NCBI GenBank assembly: GCA_902788415.1
Contig: CADAKF010000008.1
Span: forward strand, 1 to 40,199
Direction: 5' to 3'
DNA: 40,199 nt
Source of the DNA: an uncultured bacterium
Lineage (GTDB): Bacteria > Verrucomicrobiota > Kiritimatiellia > RFP12 > UBA1067
Shown here piece by piece: positions 30,757 through 40,161 of the stretch (position 1 is the first letter of the stretch; the number at the start of each line of letters is the position of its first letter). The position numbers were made by a program, and so were the translations under genes. The notes under the pieces were generated by a model. The model was not told the origin of the DNA. It was given only the letters and a program-made list of their open reading frames with translations, and searched no databases.

Positions 30757-32037
30757 TCAGTCGAGCTTCTTGCGGATGACGCGCTTGGCCTTGCCCTCCG
30801 TCCGCGGCAAGGCGCCGATCGGAAAGACATCGCCTTTCGGCAGAAAGCCGAGGCGCTCGCGGAGATGCTTCGCGACGGTATGGCCCGTGACGCCCGGCGC
30901 CGCCTCAACGTTGACCGTCACGTCCGTCATCCCGTTCCTCTCCTCGAGAATAATCTGGAATTCGTCAGCCACGCCGGGAATCTCCTTCAGCGCCTGCTCG
31001 ACCTGGCGCGGATAGAAGTTGACGCCCTTCACGATCAGCATGTCGTCCGTTCGCCCCGTAATGCGGTCGATTCGAAGCGAGGTCCGTCCGCACGCACATT
31101 TCTCACGCGAGAGGATGCGGGTAATGTCGTGCGTGCGGTAGCGGATGATCGGCATCGCCTCGCGCGTAAGCGACGTGAAGACGATCTCGCCGTACTCGCC
31201 GTCGGGAAGCACCTTGCCGGTTGCGGGATCGATGATCTCGGTGATGTACTGGTCCTCCCAGACGTGAAGGCCGCAATGCGCCTTGCAGTCCTGTCCCGTC
31301 GTGCCGATGCCGCCGGTCTCGGTCATACCGTAGATGTCGAAGCACTCAATGCCGAGACGGGATTCGATGCGCTTGCGGGTCTCGTCCGAGAACGTCTCGG
31401 ACCCGAAGATGCCGACCTTCAGGTACGGCAGGTCGCGCTCGCCTTCCGGACACTCGTCCAGCTTCTCAATGAGCCGCGGCACATAGGAGACGACGGAGAC
31501 GAAACCCTTCGTCTTAAAGTCCTTCATCAGCTTGATCTGACGCTCCGTATTGCCCGAGGACGCGGGGATCGTGAAGAGCTGCGCCTTGCGCGCGCCGTGG
31601 TAGCAGCCAAAGCCGCCGTTGAAAAGACCGAACGTCGGCATGATCTGCACGGCGTCGCCCTTCTCCATCCCCGCCATCGCGTAACACCGCGCCATACACT
31701 CCGCCCACTGAAGAAGGTCGTTCTTCGTGTACGCCATCACGACCGGCGTGCCCGTCGAACCGGAGGACATGTGGAACTCCATCAGGTCCTGGCGGTCGAC
31801 ACAGTTCATCTTAAGGGGATACGCCTCGCGGAAATCGTCCTTCGTGAAGAATGGAAGGTTCGCGAGATCGTCGAGCGACTTCACGTCTTCGGGCGAGCCG
31901 ACGCCGCCCTTCTGCAGACGCGTGCGGTAGAATTCGTTCCCCCACACGCGCTTCAGGGATTTCCGCAGCCCTTCGAGCTGGATCTTCGCGTACTCGTCGC
32001 GGCTGAGCGTTTCCGCCGTTCTGTTCCACATCGCCAT
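30757..32037 (-). CDS. paaK: Phenylacetate-CoA ligase family, AMP-forming
   Basis: The 426-residue enzyme activates an aryl acid with ATP and CoA. It has the P-loop-like SSGSTGTPVVMAYTK, the adenylate-binding CFDIYGMTETGG, then IRYRTHDITRI and the C-terminal GRTDDMLIVKGVNFYPRQVE. In anaerobes this gene lies with indolepyruvate oxidoreductase, where aryl-CoA made from aromatic amino acids is converted to the acid with ATP gain, or the reverse for aromatic amino acid synthesis. Here iorB and a small membrane protein precede it, 4 bp away. Confidence 0.93.
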   Translation of the reverse strand: MAMWNRTAETLSRDEYAKIQLEGLRKSLKRVWGNEFYRTRLQKGGVGSPEDVKSLDDLANLPFFTKDDFREAYPLKMNCVDRQDLMEFHMSSGSTGTPVVMAYTKNDLLQWAECMARCYAMAGMEKGDAVQIMPTFGLFNGGFGCYHGARKAQLFTIPASSGNTERQIKLMKDFKTKGFVSVVSYVPRLIEKLDECPEGERDLPYLKVGIFGSETFSDETRKRIESRLGIECFDIYGMTETGGIGTTGQDCKAHCGLHVWEDQYITEIIDPATGKVLPDGEYGEIVFTSLTREAMPIIRYRTHDITRILSREKCACGRTSLRIDRITGRTDDMLIVKGVNFYPRQVEQALKEIPGVADEFQIILEERNGMTDVTVNVEAAPGVTGHTVAKHLRERLGFLPKGDVFPIGALPRTEGKAKRVIRKKLD

Positions 32038-32041
32038 AACG

Positions 32042-32326
32042 TCACCTCGTCAGATTCAACGGACCGCCCCTCTGCTCCAAACACCAGTTGCGGCAGTAGA
32101 TGAGAATGTCGACCAACACCACGAAGAAAAGCACGACATACATCCAGATCACCCAATTGTAGCTGTACAGGATCTTGTGGATGATGCCGAAGACATAGCC
32201 GAACTCAATCAGGACCATGAACATCAGGCTCTTGCCCCGCGTCGAGCGGGACCGGATTGACTTCGCAATCGAAAACGGCCAGGAGAAGCCGAAGCAGAAC
32301 AGCATCAAAAACTCGAAGAGTCCCAT
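32042..32326 (-). CDS. Small PQ-loop-like membrane protein of ior-paaK clusters
   Basis: The 94-residue product has three hydrophobic segments and the pattern FCFGFSWPFSIAKSIRSRST then GKSLMFMVLIEFGYVFGIIH, which resembles PQ-loop/SemiSWEET-type half transporters. Similar small proteins recur beside phenylacetate-CoA ligase genes in gut bacteria, from memory. Its ATG overlaps the iorB stop (TAATG). A role in moving the aryl acid is a guess. Confidence 0.7.
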   Translation of the reverse strand: MGLFEFLMLFCFGFSWPFSIAKSIRSRSTRGKSLMFMVLIEFGYVFGIIHKILYSYNWVIWMYVVLFFVVLVDILIYCRNWCLEQRGGPLNLTR

Positions 32327-32919
32327 TACTTCGCCGCTGCAGCGCGCCCGAGGAGGAACGCCTTCTTGTTGACCTCGAGAAGCGTCGCCTTCGGTCCCGT
32401 CAGCATCTCGGTCATCGCCTGGATCCACTCGGCTTCCTTAAACGGACAGAACACCGACAGCGCACCGGCGATCACCATGTTCATCGTGCGCGCGTTGCCG
32501 ACTTCCTCCGTCGCGATCTTCATCGCGTCAACGAGGACGAGCTTCCTAAACGCCTTCTTGACCTTGCCGTCCAGATCGGCGACCGGGGCCTGCTGGCCGG
32601 ACGACACCGTCACCGGAACGAGATAAAGGTCATTCACGAACGCCACGCCGTCCTTCGCGAGAATGCCCTGGTTTCGGAGGGCCTCGACCTTGTCGAAGCT
32701 GACGAGGATGTCGGCCGTTCCCTCCTGGATGATCGGCGAGGAAACTTCCTTCCCGAAACGCACCTGAGAAGTCACGCTGCCGCCACGCTGGGACATGCCG
32801 TGGATTTCGGACTTCTTGACGTCGTAACCCGCAATCGCCGCGGTCTTCGCGAGAATGTCCGCCGTGAGAATGATTCCCTGCCCGCCGACACCGACGAGAG
32901 AGACGTTAACCGTCTTCAT
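32326..32919 (-). CDS. iorB: Indolepyruvate oxidoreductase subunit beta
   Basis: IorB is the gamma-domain subunit of the ferredoxin-dependent enzyme that converts aryl-pyruvates to aryl-acetyl-CoA. The 197 residues show VGVGGQGIILTADILAKTA and KSEIHGMSQRGGSVTSQVRF, both diagnostic. The partner IorA, which holds the thiamine and Fe-S sites, is not in the window. The ATG overlaps the NifU-like stop (ATGA), so the four genes from nifU-like to paaK form one tight operon. Confidence 0.93.
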   Translation of the reverse strand: MKTVNVSLVGVGGQGIILTADILAKTAAIAGYDVKKSEIHGMSQRGGSVTSQVRFGKEVSSPIIQEGTADILVSFDKVEALRNQGILAKDGVAFVNDLYLVPVTVSSGQQAPVADLDGKVKKAFRKLVLVDAMKIATEEVGNARTMNMVIAGALSVFCPFKEAEWIQAMTEMLTGPKATLLEVNKKAFLLGRAAAAK

Positions 32920-33137
32920 GCCTCAACCCTTTCAACCGTAATCTCGGGATCAATCTCCTGCAGACCGACCTCAATGCCCTGCTTGAGGGTCATCATCGCG
33001 AACGGGCAACTGCCGCAATGGCCGACGAGCTTCAGGTACACGACCTTGCCCTCGATCTTCACCAGCTCCAGATCTCCACCATCGGCCTGAAGGCCGCTGC
33101 GAAGCTCCTCCAGTTTCGCCTTGATTTTCTCTTCCAT
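32916..33137 (-). CDS. NifU-like C-terminal domain protein
   Basis: The 73-residue protein is a stand-alone Nfu domain with the CxxC motif GHCGSCPFAMMTLKQGIE (Cys41, Cys44) that carries a [4Fe-4S] cluster between two subunits. It likely delivers clusters to the indolepyruvate oxidoreductase. AGGAGG precedes the ATG, and a TGC-TATAAT promoter at 33164-33172 starts the operon with a leader of about 20 nt. Confidence 0.92.
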   Translation of the reverse strand: MEEKIKAKLEELRSGLQADGGDLELVKIEGKVVYLKLVGHCGSCPFAMMTLKQGIEVGLQEIDPEITVERVEA

Positions 33138-33163
33138 CTGCTGTCCTCCTGAAATTTGTGGTT

Positions 33164-33172
33164 ATTATAGCA
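33164..33172 (-). promoter_or_regulatory. Promoter of the nifU-like, iorB, paaK operon
   Basis: An extended -10 (TGC-TATAAT, minus strand) lies 26 bp before the ATG. It sits just past the end of the cysK remnant. Confidence 0.65.
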
Positions 33173-33184
33173 TATTTTGCCGGA

Positions 33185-33326
33185 TTACCGGACGAACAGC
33201 GGCGTCGAGAAATAGCGCTCGGCCCTCGTACTTGACGAGGACCTGCGCCATGTCCGACGTGACCATCCGCTGAAGCCGCACGAGCGGCGTATGGCCGAGA
33301 GCCTCGAGAATGTTGTCGCAGATCAT
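33185..33326 (-). pseudogene. cysK: Internally deleted cysteine synthase gene
   Basis: The first 36 or so codons read MICDNILEALGHTPLVRLQR then DMAQVLVKYEG, the N-terminus of cysteine synthase. In another frame the DNA goes directly to ERYFSTPLFVR and a stop, which is the typical C-terminus (ERYLSTPLF). About 260 internal codons, including the pyridoxal-phosphate lysine, are missing, and the junction near 33220 is out of frame (142 bp in all). A TGA-TATAAT box remains 9 bp before the ATG. It lies between clpB and the nifU-like gene. Confidence 0.75.
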
Positions 33327-33336
33327 AGTCTGCGTA

Positions 33337-35412
<2,076 letters not shown>

Positions 35413-35543
35413 GGTTTGTCCTCCTTTAAATCTCCACAAAACATGTAGCAAAAGCCATGCCAGTAATCAAAAAGGAACGACATTGGGACGTTTTGTCTCA
35501 CAATGTCGCTCTCTCGCTGCTTTGCCCAGTTGCCGCGGCGTTC

Positions 35544-35981
35544 TTATTGCACGATGACTCGTTGCTCGTAATGACCAGGCTGCCAGACACGGACTGTCGA
35601 GCCATTCGACTGTACCTGATCGACATAGCGCCCTTCGACCCAAACGTTCTGCGTCTGCTGGACCGGTTGCTGAACGACGACTGGCTGCTGAACGACGACA
35701 GGCTGCTGAACGACCGTCGGCGTCGTCACGACTGTCGCAGCGGGCTGAACAACCACGGTTTCCGTGTAGTACGGACGCGTAATCGCAGTTCCAACCACGC
35801 CACCGACGAAGCCGCCGACAAAGCCCGGCCAGAAAGAACGACCGCCATGATGATGGTGCTGCCATCCATGATGGACAGGCGGGGGACGATGGAAGCCGCC
35901 GTGATGTCCGAACGGCCGCGCGAAGCACGCCCCGGCGCACAAGGTAACTGTGCAAGCAATCGCAATTGTCTTCATTTTCAT
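35544..35981 (-). CDS. His-rich exported protein with VVVQQP repeats
   Basis: The 145-residue product has a signal peptide (MKMKTIAIACTVTLCAGACFA), a His/Pro/Gly-rich stretch (FGHHGGFHRPPPVHHGW, QHHHHGG) that could bind metal, a glycine-zipper-like GFVGGFVGGVVGTAI, then tandem VVVQQP repeats and a C-terminal NVWVEGRYVDQVQSNG domain ending WQPGHYEQRVIVQ. It is probably an envelope protein. A TGA-TATAAT box at 36107-36116 gives a leader of about 120 nt containing GACAAA direct repeats 10 bp apart. Confidence 0.7.
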   Translation of the reverse strand: MKMKTIAIACTVTLCAGACFARPFGHHGGFHRPPPVHHGWQHHHHGGRSFWPGFVGGFVGGVVGTAITRPYYTETVVVQPAATVVTTPTVVQQPVVVQQPVVVQQPVQQTQNVWVEGRYVDQVQSNGSTVRVWQPGHYEQRVIVQ

Positions 35982-36104
35982 GTCTTTTCCTTTCCGGACT
36001 GTTTGTCCTTACGAAAGGATAGGCAATCAATCGGACAAAACCTGACAAAGTTTCTTACAATAATCCACCTTGATCTCATCCCAGATGTCGCACATCGAAT
36101 CCAA

Positions 36105-36587
36105 TTATATCATAAGCCGCTCGACCGCCTTGCGGAAATCCTTGTCGTTCGTACGAACGGAAAGGTTGGCGGTGAGGCCGAGATAGGCGGCCATACGGAC
36201 AAAATCAATGATGAACTTGTCGGCGCGGTGTTCACCTTGTCCGCCGGTGTAGGAGATGCGGACATTGCCGTCGAGCGTGACGTTCTCGTCGTGCCCGTCG
36301 AAAACGATCCAAACGCGCTTGCCGGAAGCCTTCGCCTGCGCGATGAGGTCGGCACGGTCCTTCGCCTCCTTCGGCGAGCCGAGGACAAGGTTCCAGCCGT
36401 CCCAGATCTCGAGCGGCTCGCCGCCCTTCAGGTCCATCGCCGCGAGAAGCGCCAGGTCGAAGTGCGCTTTCAGGGAGTCGAGCTCATTTCGCAGCGCGGC
36501 GTTTTCCGCCGCCGCCTTCGTGAGCGCGGTCTGCAGTTCGCGCACATGCGTCAGCTGCGAACTCCTAATGATGTCCTGCGCATTCAT
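36105..36587 (-). CDS. NYN/YacP-like PIN-fold nuclease with N-terminal coiled coil
   Basis: The 160-residue protein begins with a helical coiled coil (RELQTALTKAAAENAALRNE) and continues with a NYN (DUF901-like) domain: WDGWNLVLGSPKEAKDRADL, VWIVFDGHDENV, RISYTGGQGEHRADKFIIDF and SVRTNDKDF. These hold the acidic residues of PIN-type ribonucleases. YacP/Rae1 relatives cleave mRNA on the ribosome; that function is not proven here. The ATG overlaps the prmC stop (ATGA). Confidence 0.8.
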   Translation of the reverse strand: MNAQDIIRSSQLTHVRELQTALTKAAAENAALRNELDSLKAHFDLALLAAMDLKGGEPLEIWDGWNLVLGSPKEAKDRADLIAQAKASGKRVWIVFDGHDENVTLDGNVRISYTGGQGEHRADKFIIDFVRMAAYLGLTANLSVRTNDKDFRKAVERLMI

Positions 36588-37450
36588 TTCAGAATCGCGG
36601 ACGCATACCGGTCGTGACCAGCATAGTCCTTCTCAGTCTTGATGTCATCGAAGCCGCAGTCGAACATCAGCTGCCGGACGGACTCGCCCTGGCTCTCGCC
36701 GATCTCGAAGAAGACCGCACCGCCCGGCTTCAGGAGATTGACGGCGTCCGAAAGATAGCGCTCGTAGAAGTCGAGTCCGGACGTCCCGCCGTCCAGCGCA
36801 AGACGCGGCTCGAAGTCCTTCACGCGCGAATCCAGCGTCTCGCAGACCGCGGTCTCAATGTAAGGCGGATTGGAGACAATCACGTCCACGCACTGCGGCT
36901 CGTCAAATTCGTCAAGTCCGTCCATCACCGCAAACTTCACCTTGTCCGCCAACCCACACTTCGCGGCATTCTCCTTCGCGAGCACAATCGCATCCTCGCT
37001 CACGTCCGTTCCGAGAAAGGCGGCTTCGCCCTTCCATTCGCGAGCCAAAGACAAGATGATGGCGCCGGTTCCCGTTCCGACGTCGACGACGAGAGGACGT
37101 GAGACGGGAGACGGAAGACGCGAGTGAAGATGGGACAATACCCGCGTGACGAGTTCTTCGGTCTCTGGCCGCGGAATGAGCGCCCGCCTGTCGCACTTCA
37201 GCGTCAGCGTGCGGAAGTCCCATTCGCCCAGCACATACTGGATCGGTTCGCCCTTGACAAGCCGCGCCATGCCGCGGCGCATCGCCTCGACACACTTTTC
37301 GGGAACATTTTTCTCCAATTCCCCCGCAAGCAGCCCTCGCCCCACACGAAGCAAGCGCGCGGCGAGCAGTTCGCTCGCCACGCGCGCATCGGGAACACTC
37401 TTCCCCTCAAGGTAGTCAGACGATTTGGAAATGATCTCTTTCCAGATCAT
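36584..37450 (-). CDS. prmC: Peptide chain release factor N5-glutamine methyltransferase
   Basis: PrmC methylates the GGQ glutamine of release factors. The 288-residue protein has the N-terminal helical domain, the SAM-binding VVDVGTGTGAIILSLA and the catalytic NPPY in IVSNPPYIET. A short insertion (HLHSRLPSPVSRP) before the SAM motif is encoded by purine-rich low-complexity DNA. Four tandem octamers lie directly before the ATG and provide its ribosome binding site. Confidence 0.93.
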   Translation of the reverse strand: MIWKEIISKSSDYLEGKSVPDARVASELLAARLLRVGRGLLAGELEKNVPEKCVEAMRRGMARLVKGEPIQYVLGEWDFRTLTLKCDRRALIPRPETEELVTRVLSHLHSRLPSPVSRPLVVDVGTGTGAIILSLAREWKGEAAFLGTDVSEDAIVLAKENAAKCGLADKVKFAVMDGLDEFDEPQCVDVIVSNPPYIETAVCETLDSRVKDFEPRLALDGGTSGLDFYERYLSDAVNLLKPGGAVFFEIGESQGESVRQLMFDCGFDDIKTEKDYAGHDRYASAILK

Positions 37451-37482
37451 CTCACCCTCTCACCCTCTTACCCTCTCACCTT
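37451..37482 (-). repeat. Four tandem octamers at the prmC ribosome binding site
   Basis: On the minus strand the 32 bp before the prmC ATG are four copies of AGGGTGAG (two with one or two changes). Each contains a Shine-Dalgarno-like AGGG/AAGG, so a change in copy number would keep a site near the ATG. Confidence 0.6.
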
Positions 37483-37507
37483 CTGATCGCGCGCCGCGCG
37501 ATCAGAA
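37481..37507. repeat. Perfect 27-bp palindrome at the end of the DUF3127 gene
   Basis: TTCTGATCGCGCG and CGCGCGATCAGAA flank a single central C. The palindrome includes the stop codon of the DUF3127 gene and two GATC sites. No T-run follows, so it is a weak terminator candidate or an mRNA 3' end stabiliser. Confidence 0.6.
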
Positions 37508-37885
37508 CGGCATGTCATCCACGTCTCCGGCGTCGACCGGCATGTCCGGCTCGGCCGGGGCGGGAACGGGCTCGGTGGACGTGCCGTCCGCATTGAGGAC
37601 CTCGATCTTGAGCGCCGTGAGGTCGACGAAGTACTGCGTGCCCTTCGGACCGTCCCAGCGACGGCCGTCGACAACAAAATGAACCTGGACGCGCTGGCCC
37701 TTCTGGATGCCGTCGAGAAGCGAGCAGTTGTCCTTCTTGAAGGTGAACTTGACTGGATTCGGATACTTCGCCGGCGAGTCAACGTCGTTGCCGACGATCA
37801 CGTCGCGCTTGGTGAATCCGCTCGCGAAGGTCTGCACGGGAAGAACGTCTTCCACAACACCGGTATAGTCAAAGAACTGGGACAT
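37502..37885 (-). CDS. DUF3127 OB-fold protein with SSB-like tail (second copy)
   Basis: The 127-residue protein shares VLPVQTFASGFTKRDVIVGN, NCSLLDGIQKGQRVQVHFVV and the DLTALKIEVL region with the copy at 28.5 kb, and ends DVDDMPF, an exact SSB-type acidic tip. The two paralogues differ clearly in the loops. No Shine-Dalgarno sequence is seen before the ATG; the upstream sequence is rich in AAC repeats. It lies 35 bp after accA. Confidence 0.82.
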   Translation of the reverse strand: MSQFFDYTGVVEDVLPVQTFASGFTKRDVIVGNDVDSPAKYPNPVKFTFKKDNCSLLDGIQKGQRVQVHFVVDGRRWDGPKGTQYFVDLTALKIEVLNADGTSTEPVPAPAEPDMPVDAGDVDDMPF

Positions 37886-37920
37886 GGTCAGTTGTTCGTT
37901 GGTAGATGATAGTTGGGAGT

Positions 37921-38724
37921 TTACTTGTAGAAATTGCCGAGCGCGCGGAGCTTGTCGTAGCGCTTTTCGAGCAGTTCGTCGAGATCGAGCTTCTTCAGCT
38001 CCTCGAGTGCCTTAAGGACCGCCGTCTTCACGGCCGCACAAGCCGCCTTGTGATCCTTCTGCGCGCCGCCCGCGGGCTCCTTGACGATCTCGTCGATCGC
38101 ACCGAGCTTCTTGAGGTCCGGCGCGGTGATCTTGAGCGCGGCGGCCGCCTCGGGGGCCTTCGTGCCGTCCCTCCAAAGGATGCCTGCGCAGCCCTCGGGG
38201 GAGATGACGGAATAGACCGCGTTCTCCATCATGAGAACCTTGTCGCCGACCGCAATCGCAAGCGCACCGCCCGAACCGCCTTCGCCTGTGATGACCACGA
38301 CGACGGGAGTCTTCAGGAGCGCGAAGAACTCGAGCGACTTCGCAATGGCCTCGGCCTGTCCACGCTCCTCGGCCTCGCGCCCTGGATACGCGCCGGGCGT
38401 GTCGACGAACGTGACGATCGGCAGGTGGAACTTCTCCGCGAGCTTCGCGAGGCGCATCGCCTTGCGGTAACCGTCCGGATTCGCCATACCGAAGTTGGCC
38501 TCCATATTCTCCTCGACCGTCGCGCCCTTGTGGTGGCCGAGAATGAGCAGCTTCTCCTTCCCGATCGTGGCAAAGCCGCCGATCAGGCCCCGGTCGTCGT
38601 TCGCGAGCCGGTCGCCATGAAGCTCCTCGAAGTCGGAGCAGAGGTACTTGATGAAATCCTTCAGATGCGGACGCTTCGGGTCTCGCGCCAGCTTCACACA
38701 ATCCATTGCCGTCTTCTTCGCCAT
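37921..38724 (-). CDS. accA: Acetyl-CoA carboxylase carboxyltransferase subunit alpha
   Basis: AccA and AccD form the carboxyltransferase that makes malonyl-CoA. The 267-residue product has HGDRLANDDRGLIGGFATIG, VTFVDTPGAYPGREAEERGQ and VVVITGEGGSGGALAIAVGD. It is about 50 residues shorter than the E. coli enzyme, lacking most of the N-terminal helical extension. It follows accD by 2 bp, so the two subunits are made together. Confidence 0.95.
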   Translation of the reverse strand: MAKKTAMDCVKLARDPKRPHLKDFIKYLCSDFEELHGDRLANDDRGLIGGFATIGKEKLLILGHHKGATVEENMEANFGMANPDGYRKAMRLAKLAEKFHLPIVTFVDTPGAYPGREAEERGQAEAIAKSLEFFALLKTPVVVVITGEGGSGGALAIAVGDKVLMMENAVYSVISPEGCAGILWRDGTKAPEAAAALKITAPDLKKLGAIDEIVKEPAGGAQKDHKAACAAVKTAVLKALEELKKLDLDELLEKRYDKLRALGNFYK

Positions 38725-38726
38725 GA

Positions 38727-39557
38727 TCAGAACCCCCAGTAGTTAAGCATCTTCGCGATGAACGCCTTCAAGTCCTTGCGCTCAACGATCTTGTCGATGA
38801 AGCCGTGCTTCTCCAGGTACTCGGCGGACTGGAAGTCTGCCGGCAGCTTCTGATGGATTGTGTTCTCGATCACGCGACGGCCCGCAAAGCCGATGAGCGC
38901 CTTCGGCTCGGTGATGTTGATGTCGCCGAGCATCGCGTAGCTGGCGCTCACGCCGCCCGTCGTCGGATCGGTGAGGACGGAGATGTAGGGAAGTCCCGCC
39001 TCCTTCAGGTAGCCGATCGCCGCGGACGTCTTCGCCATCTGCATGAGCGAAAGGATGCCCTCGTGCATACGCGCGCCGCCCGAGGCGGAAAAAAGGACGA
39101 GCGGACGCCGCTCGCGGATCGCCTGCTCGCAGGCCCGCGCGATGCGCTCGCCCGTGCCAGTGCCGAGGCTGCCGCCCATGAACGCAAAGTCCATCACGCC
39201 CAGCATCGCGGGGTGCCCGCCGATTTCGCAGGTACCCATCACGACGGACTCTGTCTCTCCCGACTTGGCGATCGTCGCCTCGACCTTGGCCTTGTAGGGA
39301 CCTGTCGCGTCGTGGAACGCGAGGTGGTCGGAGTAGGAGACTGCGCGAAAGACCTCCGCGAAGGTTCCCTCATCCGCGACTTGCGCGATGCGCTCGCGGG
39401 CGGAGAGCCGCCCGTGGTAGTTGCACTTCGGACAAATCGCGTTGTTCTTCTTCCAGGCCGCCTTCTCAAAATGGCTCTTGCACTTCGGGCAAATCGCCCA
39501 CAGCGCCTTCGCCGGCGGAATCTTCGGCTTCTCCGATTTTGCGACGAACCAACTCAT
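38727..39557 (-). CDS. accD: Acetyl-CoA carboxylase carboxyltransferase subunit beta
   Basis: The 276-residue protein carries the N-terminal zinc ribbon (Cys23, Cys26, Cys42, Cys45 in AICPKCKSHF and ICPKCNYHGR) and the carboxyltransferase core with FSASGGARMHEGILSLMQMA and LTDPTTGGVSASYAMLGDI. GGGGGTAAGAG precedes the ATG, within a purine-rich stretch with repeated AAGGTC. The regulator gene ends 40 bp upstream. Confidence 0.96.
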   Translation of the reverse strand: MSWFVAKSEKPKIPPAKALWAICPKCKSHFEKAAWKKNNAICPKCNYHGRLSARERIAQVADEGTFAEVFRAVSYSDHLAFHDATGPYKAKVEATIAKSGETESVVMGTCEIGGHPAMLGVMDFAFMGGSLGTGTGERIARACEQAIRERRPLVLFSASGGARMHEGILSLMQMAKTSAAIGYLKEAGLPYISVLTDPTTGGVSASYAMLGDINITEPKALIGFAGRRVIENTIHQKLPADFQSAEYLEKHGFIDKIVERKDLKAFIAKMLNYWGF

Positions 39558-39565
39558 CTCTTACC

Positions 39566-39593
39566 CCCTAAACCTAGACCTTCGACCTTGACC
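39566..39593 (-). repeat. Short AAGGTC tandem repeat before accD
   Basis: On the minus strand the spacer reads AGGTCAAGGTCGAAGGTC and then TAGGTT, a degenerate tandem repeat ending in the accD ribosome binding region. It resembles the octamer array before prmC in style. Confidence 0.4.
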
Positions 39594-39597
39594 TATT

Positions 39598-40161
39598 TCA
39601 GAACGGCATAAACACGATTCCATAGATGGAGGCCGGCTTGCCGCCGAGCGCCCGGAGCCCGTGCTTCACGACGGAATTGTAGTAGGCCGTGTCGCCCGGG
39701 TTCAGGACAGACTTCTCGTTGCCGTAGGTCAGCTCCACCTCGCCGGCGATGCAGATGATCAGTTCCTCTCCCTCGTGGGAAGAGACTTCGTCCACGCCGT
39801 CCGCGGCGAACTCGATGCGGAACGGGTCCATATGCCGGTCGGGCTTGCCGAGCGCGAGCGAATGCGAGGCATAGCCGAGGACGTTCGTCCCCTCCTTCGC
39901 GACCTTCTTCGCCGCAAGATCCTTCGCGCGGGTGATGATCGGATCGGGCTTGAACTGGTCGTCCATGAACGTGCCGAGACGCTGCCCGAGCGCGCGGGAA
40001 AGCTTCGTGAGGACGCCGAGGGCCGGAAGGACCTGCCCTTTTTCAATCGAATTGATAACCTTCTCGTCGATCCCGCTCTTCTGGGCGAGGTCGTAGACGC
40101 TCATGTCGAGCTTTGTGCGGTAAGTCTGGATGCGCTTACCAACGCTGGATTCCTTGGACAT
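39598..40161 (-). CDS. XRE-family regulator with C-terminal cupin domain
   Basis: The 187-residue protein has an N-terminal helix-turn-helix (RTKLDMSVYDLAQKSGIDEK then SIEKGQVLPALGVLTKLSRA) and a C-terminal cupin domain (HEGEELIICIAGEVELTYGN, LNPGDTAYYNSVVKHGLRAL). Such proteins sense a small ligand and control nearby metabolic genes. Its place directly before accD-accA suggests a role in lipid or carboxylate metabolism, but that is context only. A TATAAT box at 40187-40192 and AAGGAG give it a normal leader. Confidence 0.9.
   Translation of the reverse strand: MSKESSVGKRIQTYRTKLDMSVYDLAQKSGIDEKVINSIEKGQVLPALGVLTKLSRALGQRLGTFMDDQFKPDPIITRAKDLAAKKVAKEGTNVLGYASHSLALGKPDRHMDPFRIEFAADGVDEVSSHEGEELIICIAGEVELTYGNEKSVLNPGDTAYYNSVVKHGLRALGGKPASIYGIVFMPF

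Noticed and set aside
36034-36049. GACAAA direct repeat upstream of the His-rich exported protein as a second response-regulator site
   Set aside because: The spacing is 10 rather than 11 bp, the sequence differs from the TGTAAT repeat, and the -10 that would go with it is poor.
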